A stretch of DNA of 60,851 nt, taken from an uncultured SAR116 cluster alpha proteobacterium. Lineage in GTDB: Bacteria > Pseudomonadota > Alphaproteobacteria > Puniceispirillales > Marisalimonadaceae. The position numbers and the translations under genes were made by a program. Shown piece by piece: positions 54,648 through 60,851 of the stretch. Position 1 is the first letter of the stretch. The number at the start of each line of letters is the position of its first letter. The notes beneath the pieces were generated by a model that saw nothing but the letters and a program-made list of their open reading frames with translations, did not search any database and was not told where the DNA came from. The DNA is taken from the NCBI GenBank assembly GCA_902537945.1, contig CACBDG010000012.1:1-60851 (forward strand). The letters run 5' to 3'.

Positions 54648-54754
54648 TGCTATAGGTAAAGCTTTACTAGTATCTGGAAAAGGTATTTGGTTTGGTTCTT
54701 TTATCTTACTATCCCCCTACAAGATAAAATTAACAGACATAATAACAATATGTA

Positions 54755-54768
54755 GATTTATTTAAATC
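54755..54768. promoter_or_regulatory. Candidate MarR operator
   Basis: GATTTA and TAAATC flank two bases to make a perfect palindrome in the space between the HpaR-like gene and the aldolase gene. MarR proteins bind such symmetric sites near their own promoter. The region is very A/T-rich, so this is a weak call based on position and symmetry only. Confidence 0.35.
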
Positions 54769-54865
54769 AAAAAAATATTTTTTTATATAAAAATATATAA
54801 GAGATGAAAAATTTTTGACCATGCTATAAAATAAATTAAAATTAAAAATATATGGACTAAGAATT

Positions 54866-55642
54866 ATGAAAAATATTGCAAAAGAAAAAATATTAAATAA
54901 TGAGTTATGTTTAGGCGTTGGATTAAGGCAAAGTAGGACGGTAGATATTGGAAAAATAATGGCCACAAGTGGTTATGATTGGTTGTTCATTGATATGGAA
55001 CATAATAGTATGGATATTGATATTGCATCTCAAATTTCAGTTGCCGCGCAAGATGCAGGAATTACCCCGATTGTAAGGGTTCCAGATTTTGCTCATCATC
55101 ACGCAACAAGAGTTCTTGATTCTGGAGCAATGGGTGTGGTTTTTCCACATGTTGAAAATGCAGAAATTGCAAAAAAACTTGTTTCATACTGTCTTTATCC
55201 ACCTAAAGGTCACAGATCAATGACAGGAGTTTTGCCTCAATTAGATTTTAAACAACAACCAATAGCAGATGTAGCAAGTACAATTAATAAAAATATGCTG
55301 ATAGTAATAATGTTAGAAAGTCCAGAGGCTATAGATAATGTTGATAGCATAGCTGCAGTTGATGGTATTGATGTAATATTAATTGGCACTAACGATTTAT
55401 GTATGGAGATGGGTATTCCTGGCGATTACTCTAATCCAAAAGTGAAAGATGCTTACAGCAAAGTGATTGAGGCGTGCAAAAAATATCGAAAAACACCTGG
55501 TATGGGTGGTGTATATAATGAAGAGCTTATGTCTGAGTATATTAATATGGGAATGAAATTCATATTGTCTGGATCTGATCTTTCATTTATGATGCAGTCT
55601 GCCCTTCAAAGATCAAATAAACTTAGGTCTTTTCTTAAATAA
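54866..55642 (+). CDS. HpcH/HpaI-family class II aldolase
   Basis: A 258-residue TIM-barrel aldolase of the HpcH/HpaI family. GYDWLFIDMEHNSMD with the metal-site region, TPIVRVPDFAHHHATRVLDSGAMGVVFPHVENAEIAK with the substrate arginine, LYPPKGHRSM, MLESPEAIDNV and ILIGTNDLCMEMGIPG are visible. These enzymes split 2-keto-3-deoxy or 4-hydroxy-2-keto acids to pyruvate and an aldehyde. Divergence from an HpaR-like regulator fits, but no homoprotocatechuate ring-cleavage genes are here, so the substrate is probably a sugar-acid or other keto acid. Confidence 0.88.
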   Translation: MKNIAKEKILNNELCLGVGLRQSRTVDIGKIMATSGYDWLFIDMEHNSMDIDIASQISVAAQDAGITPIVRVPDFAHHHATRVLDSGAMGVVFPHVENAEIAKKLVSYCLYPPKGHRSMTGVLPQLDFKQQPIADVASTINKNMLIVIMLESPEAIDNVDSIAAVDGIDVILIGTNDLCMEMGIPGDYSNPKVKDAYSKVIEACKKYRKTPGMGGVYNEELMSEYINMGMKFILSGSDLSFMMQSALQRSNKLRSFLK

Positions 55643-55668
55643 TTAAATAGCATTTTGAGGAGTTAAAA

Positions 55669-56805
55669 ATGAATGAAGTGCCTTTATTTTCGTCTTTAAA
55701 TATAAAATCTATAACCTTAAGAAATAGAATAGTGTTGTCTCCCATGTGTCAATACAAAGCTAAAGATGGCATGATAAGTGACTGGCATATGCAGCATTAC
55801 TCAAGATTTGCTTTTTCTGGATTAGGAGCTGCTTTTATTGAAGCAACAGGCGTTTCTCCTGAAGGTAGAATTGGTCATGGATGTACTGGAATTTGGAGTG
55901 ATGATCATATTGAGGGTCTATCAAAAATTGCTAAAACTTTTAAAGAATATAATTGTGTTAGTGGAATTCAACTTGCTCATGCTGGAAGAAAAGCTAGTTT
56001 TTTGAGGCCATGGGATGGGGCTTCTCCAATAACTAAAGACGCAAAAGTAGAACCTGCATGGCAAACTATTGGTCCTAGCGCTATTCCAATTAATGAAAAT
56101 TCACCAGTGCCTAAAGAGATGTCGTTGGAAGATATAAATCACATCAAACAAGCTTTTAAGACAGCTGCTCAAAGAGCAGATAAGGCTGGTTTTGATATAA
56201 TTGAAATTCATGGAGCTCACGGTTATTTATTGCATTCTTTTTTTTCTCCAATATCTAACAAGAGAAGTGACCAATATGGAGGATCTTTTGAAAACAGAAT
56301 ACGATTTGCAAAAGAAACAATCGCAGACATTAAGTCAGTTTGGCCTGAGAGCAAACCAATTTTTTATAGATTATCATCCATTGATGCACCAGGTGAGGGA
56401 GCTACCTTAGAAGACAATGTTTTATTAGCAAAAGTATTAAAGCAAGCTGGTGTAGATGTAATAGATTGTTCTTCAGGAGGTATTACAGGATCACCAGTTC
56501 TTACAAAATCGAAAATTATTCCAGGGTTCCAAGTTCCATACTCTGAAAAAATTAAGAAGGATGCTGATATAAGCACCATGGCTGTTGGCGCTATTATTGA
56601 TGGTGAACAAGCTAATAATATTATTGCAAATAATAGAGCTGATTTAGTCGCGATGGGTAGAGAGTTGCTTGCAGATACACAATGGGTTTACAAAGCTGCC
56701 ACGCATTTTAATTTAGAAAATGCAAAGGATTATCTTCCAGATAGTTATTCTTTTTATCTAACTAGAAGAGACGAATTCTTAGATAGAACAGCAAAACCTG
56801 CGTAA
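55669..56805 (+). CDS. NADH:flavin oxidoreductase (Old Yellow Enzyme, YqjM-like)
   Basis: A 378-residue FMN barrel protein. LRNRIVLSPMCQYKAKDGMISDWHMQHY carries the YqjM-type cysteine and tyrosine. GIQLAHAGRKAS, IEIHGAHGYLLHSFFSPISNKRSDQYGGSFENRIRF with the substrate-binding histidines, and LVAMGRELLADTQW are typical. Such enzymes reduce activated C=C bonds with NAD(P)H. GAGGAG precedes the ATG, and the aldolase gene ends 26 bases upstream, so they are probably co-transcribed. Physiological substrate is unknown. Confidence 0.9.
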   Translation: MNEVPLFSSLNIKSITLRNRIVLSPMCQYKAKDGMISDWHMQHYSRFAFSGLGAAFIEATGVSPEGRIGHGCTGIWSDDHIEGLSKIAKTFKEYNCVSGIQLAHAGRKASFLRPWDGASPITKDAKVEPAWQTIGPSAIPINENSPVPKEMSLEDINHIKQAFKTAAQRADKAGFDIIEIHGAHGYLLHSFFSPISNKRSDQYGGSFENRIRFAKETIADIKSVWPESKPIFYRLSSIDAPGEGATLEDNVLLAKVLKQAGVDVIDCSSGGITGSPVLTKSKIIPGFQVPYSEKIKKDADISTMAVGAIIDGEQANNIIANNRADLVAMGRELLADTQWVYKAATHFNLENAKDYLPDSYSFYLTRRDEFLDRTAKPA

Positions 56806-56813
56806 ATATCTAA

Positions 56814-57137
56814 TTAAATTTTCAAATCATAAAAATCTACTGGTTTAAGCAACTTGTTTTCTTGGTACTCTAATGCTCCTAGTTTTGCACTTTCTTGAGT
56901 GTAATTAATCCAATCTGGGTCAGACCACATAGCAGCTCTTTTCTTTTCTCTGTCGTCAGCATTTTTATATACCCATATATGAGTATATTCATTAGGATTG
57001 CCAGTTTCAGTGGTTGCAAAAAGTAGAGGCTGTCCTAAATGCTTTGATTGTGCTGGCTTACCTTTTTCACTATAAAGTTTAAGGTGTGTATTGATTGTAC
57101 CTGGTTTGCATCTATAGGTTCTTACATCCAAAAGCAT
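56814..57137 (-). CDS. NIPSNAP-family protein
   Basis: A protein of about 107 residues with a ferredoxin-like dimeric alpha-beta fold of the NIPSNAP family. MLLDVRTYRCKPGTINTHLKLY and TETGNPNEYTHIWVYKNADDREKKRAAMWSDPDW are typical. I chose the ATG at 57137, preceded by GAAGGA; the longer frame would use a TTG that lies within that site. Biochemical role of bacterial NIPSNAP proteins is poorly known. It converges with the Old Yellow Enzyme gene, 8 bases between stops. Confidence 0.82.
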   Translation of the reverse strand: MLLDVRTYRCKPGTINTHLKLYSEKGKPAQSKHLGQPLLFATTETGNPNEYTHIWVYKNADDREKKRAAMWSDPDWINYTQESAKLGALEYQENKLLKPVDFYDLKI

Positions 57138-57229
57138 AAATTTGTCCTTCAAAAATTAAAATAAATAATTAACATTTTTTATATACAATTTAAAAGGATA
57201 ATTAAACTTTATAATTTTGGGGAAATGAA

Positions 57230-57517
57230 TTGACCACTGGTGAGACAATTAACACAGTTGAAAAATTAACTATTGATGCTTCAAGAGTTAATAGGTATTT
57301 AAGTTATCCAAGAAAAGTGCCTATTTGGAAACTAAAATTTTCTTTGCCTGAAGAGTGTGTTCTTTTTAGAGATGAAGAGAATTCTGATATTGCAATAGAA
57401 ATAGAAAACATGAGAGGCTTCGCAATAGTACCTGCTTTGTCTGAAAATGAGTCTTTGAGAAGGTTAAAAGGATTAATTCCTCAAATAGAATTAGAGGATA
57501 AAATCATAAGATTATGA
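57230..57517 (+). CDS. Hypothetical protein, translationally coupled to yaiI-like gene
   Basis: A 95-residue protein that I do not recognise. It starts with TTG, eight bases after GGGGA. It has no membrane segment or signal peptide; the sequence is mixed charged and hydrophobic, with the segment VLFRDEENSDIAIEIENM and an acidic C-terminus. Its TGA overlaps the ATG of the next gene (ATGA), which argues that it is a real translated gene. No function can be proposed from the sequence. Confidence 0.6.
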   Translation: MTTGETINTVEKLTIDASRVNRYLSYPRKVPIWKLKFSLPEECVLFRDEENSDIAIEIENMRGFAIVPALSENESLRRLKGLIPQIELEDKIIRL

Positions 57518-57954
57518 AAAAAATTTACGTCGACGCTGATGCATGTCCAGTTAAAGATGAAATAATGAAAGTTGCTACACGCCATAAAATTGAAGTTTTT
57601 ATGGTTTGTAATGGCGGTATAAGGCCGTTTAGAAATAATCTAATAAATTTAATTATAGTATCAGAAGGATCAGATGAAGCAGATAAATGGATCTTTGAAA
57701 ATATTAAAACTGAAGACATTGTTGTTACTTCTGACATCCCTTTGGCTTCAAAATGTATTGATAAAGGCGCATCTGTTTTAAAACACGATGGTTTGATTTT
57801 AAATTTAAAGAATATTGGAAATTTACTAGCCACTAGAGATTTAATGTCTGACTTAAGATCATCAGATCCTTTTTTACAAGGGAAAAATAAAAATTTCACC
57901 AAAGCAGATAAAGGTAAATTTCTAAATTCTTTAGAGATTTTGATAATAAATTAA
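57514..57954 (+). CDS. YaiI/YqxD-family (DUF188) protein
   Basis: A 146-residue protein of the UPF0178/YaiI family with a PIN/NYN-like fold. The start IYVDADACPVKDEIMKVA, with clustered acidic residues, VVTSDIPLASKCIDKGA, and RDLMSDLRSSDPFLQGKNKNFTKADKGKFLNSL near the C-terminus are diagnostic. The family is conserved in bacteria but has no established function; a nuclease role is only inferred from the fold. It is translationally coupled to the preceding small gene. Confidence 0.9.
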   Translation: MKKIYVDADACPVKDEIMKVATRHKIEVFMVCNGGIRPFRNNLINLIIVSEGSDEADKWIFENIKTEDIVVTSDIPLASKCIDKGASVLKHDGLILNLKNIGNLLATRDLMSDLRSSDPFLQGKNKNFTKADKGKFLNSLEILIIN

Positions 57955-58019
57955 ATTTATTTTATTTGCTAAAATTAATATTATAGAATATTGATATATT
58001 TATCTAAGCCTAAGAAGGC

Positions 58020-58136
58020 AGTCAGTAAGTCTGACTAATACGATCGACTTCCTTGCTCATGTAATGTTCAATCTAGTCAAGCGTGTTTTGATTGAACAAT
58101 AAGCTTAATATTTAAGCTAATAATGAGGAGTTAAGT
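58020..58136 (+). ncRNA. Structured 5' leader of the cold-shock gene (three hairpins)
   Basis: Three perfect inverted repeats lie in a row before the cold-shock gene. They are AGTCAG/CTGACT (58020-58025, 58031-58036), TGTTCAATC/GATTGAACA (58065-58073, 58090-58098) and AGCTTAA/TTAAGCT (58102-58108, 58112-58118). The ribosome-binding site GAGGAG (58125-58130) follows the third directly. Cold-shock mRNAs often have long leaders that refold with temperature, so a thermosensing leader is plausible. Transcription start and folding are not known from sequence alone. Confidence 0.55.
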
Positions 58137-58343
58137 ATGCCAAATGGTACAGTTAAATGGTTTAATGCAAATAAGGGTTATGGTTTTATAGAGCCTGAAG
58201 GTGGTGCAAAAGATGTTTTTGTCCATATTTCTGCTGTAGAGGCTGCAGGTATGAATACATTGAACGATGGTGCAAAAATCAGTTTTGAATTGGAAACTGG
58301 TAAAAATGGTAAGGAAGCAGCAGTCAACATTCAACCATTATGA
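58137..58343 (+). CDS. Cold-shock domain protein
   Basis: A 68-residue CspA-family OB-fold protein that binds single-stranded RNA and DNA. RNP1 is GYGFIEPEG and RNP2 is DVFVHIS, and the start GTVKWFNANKGYGFI is typical. Such proteins unwind mRNA structure, in the cold or constitutively. It is a single-gene unit with its own structured leader and a GAGGAG site six bases before the ATG. Paralogue naming (CspA/C/E) is not possible from one sequence. Confidence 0.95.
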   Translation: MPNGTVKWFNANKGYGFIEPEGGAKDVFVHISAVEAAGMNTLNDGAKISFELETGKNGKEAAVNIQPL

Positions 58344-58435
58344 TTAATGTTTCTATTTTTTTGTGAGATTTTTCAAAGTTTCTTTTAATTTCATTAGTTT
58401 TAATTATTATTATTAAAAATATTTATGGGGAAAAT

Positions 58436-59007
58436 ATGAAAACTTTAAAAATAACAAAACCAACAATGGAAAAAGAGTTTCTAGATTTGATGAATTAAAG
58501 CCACTACCTATTCAAATTGATAAAAATATTCCTCAAGCAGGTAAAGATATTGTTTATGCAAGAGAATTACTTTCTGTAATCGGGCTTGATCCCTCAGAAG
58601 GTAAAACTCCTATAAACTCAGGTGCACCTATTGTTGGAGCTGGGGGAATTACGATGACTTTAGCTAAATGTCCTGTTGGTCAAGGCCCGGGTCTTCATAA
58701 TCATCTAGCAACTTTTGAGACTTTTACAGTTTTAGAGGGAGAGTTTCTTATTAAGTGGAATGATGATGGATCAGAAGAGTTAGTTTTAAAAAAACATGAC
58801 ACAATCTCTATACCACCTGGTGTATGTAGATCTTTTACAAATATTGGGAAAGAAGAAGGCCTTTTACAAGTTATTATTTCAGGAGGTGTACATGATATGA
58901 ATGATATTTCATTTACACCTTTTGCTGCTAGTCAAATGGAAAAAATAGAACTAAATTTGTCAAAAAAATTTGAGGATGTTGGGTTTAAGTTTAACGCTGG
59001 GGTTTAG
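58436..59007 (+). pseudogene. Cupin-domain protein gene with an apparent frameshift in an A-run
   Basis: From the ATG at 58436 the frame reads MKTLKITKPTMEK and then stops after about 20 codons. Just past the A-run at 58470-58474, the +2 frame reads RVSRFDELKPLPIQID and continues open to 59007. It contains a cupin domain: PGLHNHLATFETFTVLEGEF with metal-type histidines, then DTISIPPGVCRSFTNIG. Adding one A to the five-A run would give a single protein of about 190 residues. The first ATG in the second frame is at 58654, after 54 good-looking codons. Sequencing error, true mutation or slippage are all possible. Function unknown. Confidence 0.65.
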
Positions 59008-59012
59008 TTACA

Positions 59013-59927
59013 TTATCCAAACATACTTGCTAAAGGAACTGTAACTATAGAAAATAAAGTTGTGATCATCAATGCTCTTGTAATTGCATTGGGATTTACA
59101 CAGTATTGAGCAGAGAAAATTAATGCCATTAATCCTACTGGTGCAGATGCAACCATGATGGTTGTTTCAACTAACGAGAAATCAATATTATCTAAATTCC
59201 ATATAATCAAAATTAACAAAACGGGATGAATAATTATTTTGAACAAAATAATTAAATTTGAAATTTTTATTTCAGTTTTTTCTAATTTTTGGGAAAGGAT
59301 AATACCAGCTGCAAAGAGAGCACATGGTGCTGCAGAATTTGCAATAAAATCGAGTGCCCTATCAATACTAATAGGTATCTCAATATCAAGAAAAATTATA
59401 GTCAAACCTAGGATAAGTGCTAATAGTGGTAGATTAGAGAATTGTTTTATAAATATATTTTTAAATTTAAGATTTTTAAATTTTATAAGATCTAATATTA
59501 TTAGATTTATAACTAAAAAAATTACATCAAAGCCAATTATTACTACTATTGGATGAATTAAATCTGCTTCATATTCATTTAACGCAATGGGGTAAACAAA
59601 TAAAAGGTGATTAGCAAATGACGAGGCCATACCAATTAAAATGGCTTCATTCCATTTAAGACTTAATGTGTATTTCCCAATTAATAGTGTGGTTACATAA
59701 ATAATTAATTCAGAAAAAACATAGCTAAAAATAAGTGTCCAATTTACATTAGAAATACTTATAGATAAAATAATTTTTAAAGTTAATGCTGGTACTGCAA
59801 CTACACCGACATATTTGATAATTGCAATGGAATTTTCTTTACTAAATATTGATTTTTTTGCTGAAATATAGCCAATCAGAATTAATATGGCAACTGGTAA
59901 AAATGAGTTTATAAGTAAGTTAATCAT
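59013..59927 (-). CDS. AEC-family transporter (auxin efflux carrier type)
   Basis: A 304-residue membrane protein with about ten helices in two inverted groups. The N-terminal LPVAILILIGYISAKKSIFSKE and the central SAAPCALFAAGIILSQ and APVGLMALIFSAQY segments are characteristic of bacterial AEC carriers such as MdcF-like proteins, which move small carboxylates. The malonate-carrier connection is suggestive because malonyl-CoA decarboxylase is in the window, but the genes are 6 kb apart. It is convergent with the cupin gene and downstream of the DMT transporter gene. Confidence 0.85.
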   Translation of the reverse strand: MINLLINSFLPVAILILIGYISAKKSIFSKENSIAIIKYVGVVAVPALTLKIILSISISNVNWTLIFSYVFSELIIYVTTLLIGKYTLSLKWNEAILIGMASSFANHLLFVYPIALNEYEADLIHPIVVIIGFDVIFLVINLIILDLIKFKNLKFKNIFIKQFSNLPLLALILGLTIIFLDIEIPISIDRALDFIANSAAPCALFAAGIILSQKLEKTEIKISNLIILFKIIIHPVLLILIIWNLDNIDFSLVETTIMVASAPVGLMALIFSAQYCVNPNAITRALMITTLFSIVTVPLASMFG

Positions 59928-59957
59928 GGAATTTTGTCATTAAATTGAGTAAGGCAT

Positions 59958-60848
59958 TTATTTTAAATTTTTCTTATTAAATCGCGTAATTATAAATCCA
60001 GAAGTAATAATTAAAAATGCACCAATAAATGTGTTCTGACTTGGTACCTCATTATACAAGATATAACCCCAGAAAGCTGCTAGAAGTACTGTTAAATATA
60101 CAAATGGAGCCGCAAAAGAAGCATTAATTACTTTTAGAGCTTCAATAAATAAAAAATGACCTGCTGTAGCTAAAAATCCTAAACAAAACATTAAAAGAGT
60201 GTCGGATAAGTTTGGCCATTTCCAAAAATATATTATGAAAGGTAAAGACAAAATAGTACCAGTTATAGCTGTAAATAAAAGAGTAGTTTGATTGCTATCA
60301 GTTGTATTTAGAAATTTTGTTGAAATAGTAAAAAAAGCGAAACACAAAGCTGCTAAAAATGGGAAAATAACAGCATAATTAAATACACCTTTATTGGGAG
60401 AGGCTATAACTAATGCACCAATTAAACCAATAATCACTACTGATATTTGCGTAAATGATATTTTTTCTTTTAAAATTAAAATGGCCAATATGGTAGTTAT
60501 TGCAGGACCAATCATGTATATTGAAATATTTTCTGCAAATTGTAGGTATGCTAAACCAGTGAACATAAAACAGGTTGTTATCATTAATAACGAACCCCTT
60601 AAGATTTGTAATGGTTTATGATTACTTTTAAGGTGTGTTTTAAATTGTTTGTTAAATATTATAACTAATAAAATTAACTGAGATAAATATCTCGCAAATA
60701 CAACTAAAAAAGGGTTAAATCTTAATGCTAATTCTTTAGCTGTTAATTCCATAACTGAGAAAAATAAATAAGTTAAAATAAGCAGAATAGTACCAATTAA
60801 TGTATTTGATAATTTTTGATTAAAGTACTCAAGGTTAAAATTGGGCAT
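59958..60848 (-). CDS. EamA/DMT-family transporter
   Basis: A 296-residue, ten-helix membrane protein of the drug/metabolite transporter superfamily, with two EamA repeats. The first contains FNPFLVVFARYLSQLILLVII and the second GHFLFIEALKVINASFAAPFVYLTVLLAAFWGYILYNEVPS. Substrates of the family are diverse, so none is assigned. The chosen ATG lies 3 bases from the right edge; a longer N-terminus outside the window cannot be excluded. It may share a transcript with the AEC gene 30 bases downstream. Confidence 0.85.
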   Translation of the reverse strand: MPNFNLEYFNQKLSNTLIGTILLILTYLFFSVMELTAKELALRFNPFLVVFARYLSQLILLVIIFNKQFKTHLKSNHKPLQILRGSLLMITTCFMFTGLAYLQFAENISIYMIGPAITTILAILILKEKISFTQISVVIIGLIGALVIASPNKGVFNYAVIFPFLAALCFAFFTISTKFLNTTDSNQTTLLFTAITGTILSLPFIIYFWKWPNLSDTLLMFCLGFLATAGHFLFIEALKVINASFAAPFVYLTVLLAAFWGYILYNEVPSQNTFIGAFLIITSGFIITRFNKKNLK

Positions 60849-60851
60849 TAT

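Noticed and set aside
1-60851. tRNA, rRNA, CRISPR arrays, insertion sequences, prophage or integration sites
   Set aside because: No cloverleaf with a CCA-end context, no spaced direct-repeat array, no transposase or integrase frame and no target-site duplications were seen. Long A or T runs are ordinary for the base composition.

Overview
This window is visibly A+T-rich and densely coded. Genes are separated by few bases or overlap, no stretch over 300 bases lacks a gene, and TTG/GTG starts are common. There is no rRNA, tRNA, phage, insertion sequence or CRISPR array. Cold-shock protein, malonyl-CoA decarboxylase, many periplasmic-binding-protein transporters (TRAP, TAXI, BMP, Pot-type) and almost no local regulators fit a streamlined, low-GC marine alphaproteobacterium of the SAR11/HIMB59/AEGEAN-169 kind. 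That placement is inference from style and gene content; no phylogenetic marker is present.

Layout. (1) 1-5123 (minus): the start of a FecR-like exported protein and a complete BMP-type nucleoside/purine ABC importer. (2) 5189-14742: a divergent unit with a TAXI-TRAP importer on the minus strand. On the plus strand is a run HMG-CoA lyase, class III CoA-transferase, crotonase, LeuB-like dehydrogenase, PrpF-like isomerase, AbrB-type membrane protein. It looks like a catabolic pathway for an unidentified organic acid. (3) 14745-17394: GFA protein, DapA-family lyase, YbiC-like dehydrogenase. (4) 17400-23034: a Pot-type ABC importer with its ATPase divergently encoded, plus a hydantoin racemase and uracil phosphoribosyltransferase. 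(5) 23098-34755: purine catabolism. XdhAB makes urate, an NCS2 permease imports purines, and an 8-oxoguanine deaminase also makes urate. An operon uraH-puuD-hydantoinase-alc-allA and the divergent uraD complete the route from urate through allantoin to glyoxylate and urea. (6) 34800-44773: a second hydantoin-like module with a DapA-like protein, a racemase homologue, a PuuE-like hydrolase, a DctPQM TRAP importer, HyuA/HyuB and another racemase homologue. (7) 44785-51417: a BisC/TorA-type molybdoenzyme, a fused FAD/Fe-S hydroxyacid dehydrogenase and a glyoxylate aminotransferase. (8) 51471-60848: malonyl-CoA decarboxylase, a second Ldh-type dehydrogenase, a MarR/HpaR regulator opposite an HpcH aldolase and an Old Yellow Enzyme, YaiI, a cold-shock gene with a structured leader, a frameshifted cupin gene, and AEC and DMT transporters.

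How it fits together: several importers feed purines and related ureides or hydantoins into a complete urate pathway. The glyoxylate made can go to glycine through the aminotransferase; urea has no visible consumer here. The most unusual points are as follows. Two of three hydantoin-racemase homologues have lost both catalytic cysteines. The neighbouring DapA-like protein has lost the family's active-site threonines. The TAXI/HMG-CoA-lyase operon encodes a pathway I cannot assign. Several hairpins sit at gene starts or between a binding protein and its permease, including a three-hairpin cold-shock leader. One cupin gene is broken by an apparent single-base loss in an A-run.
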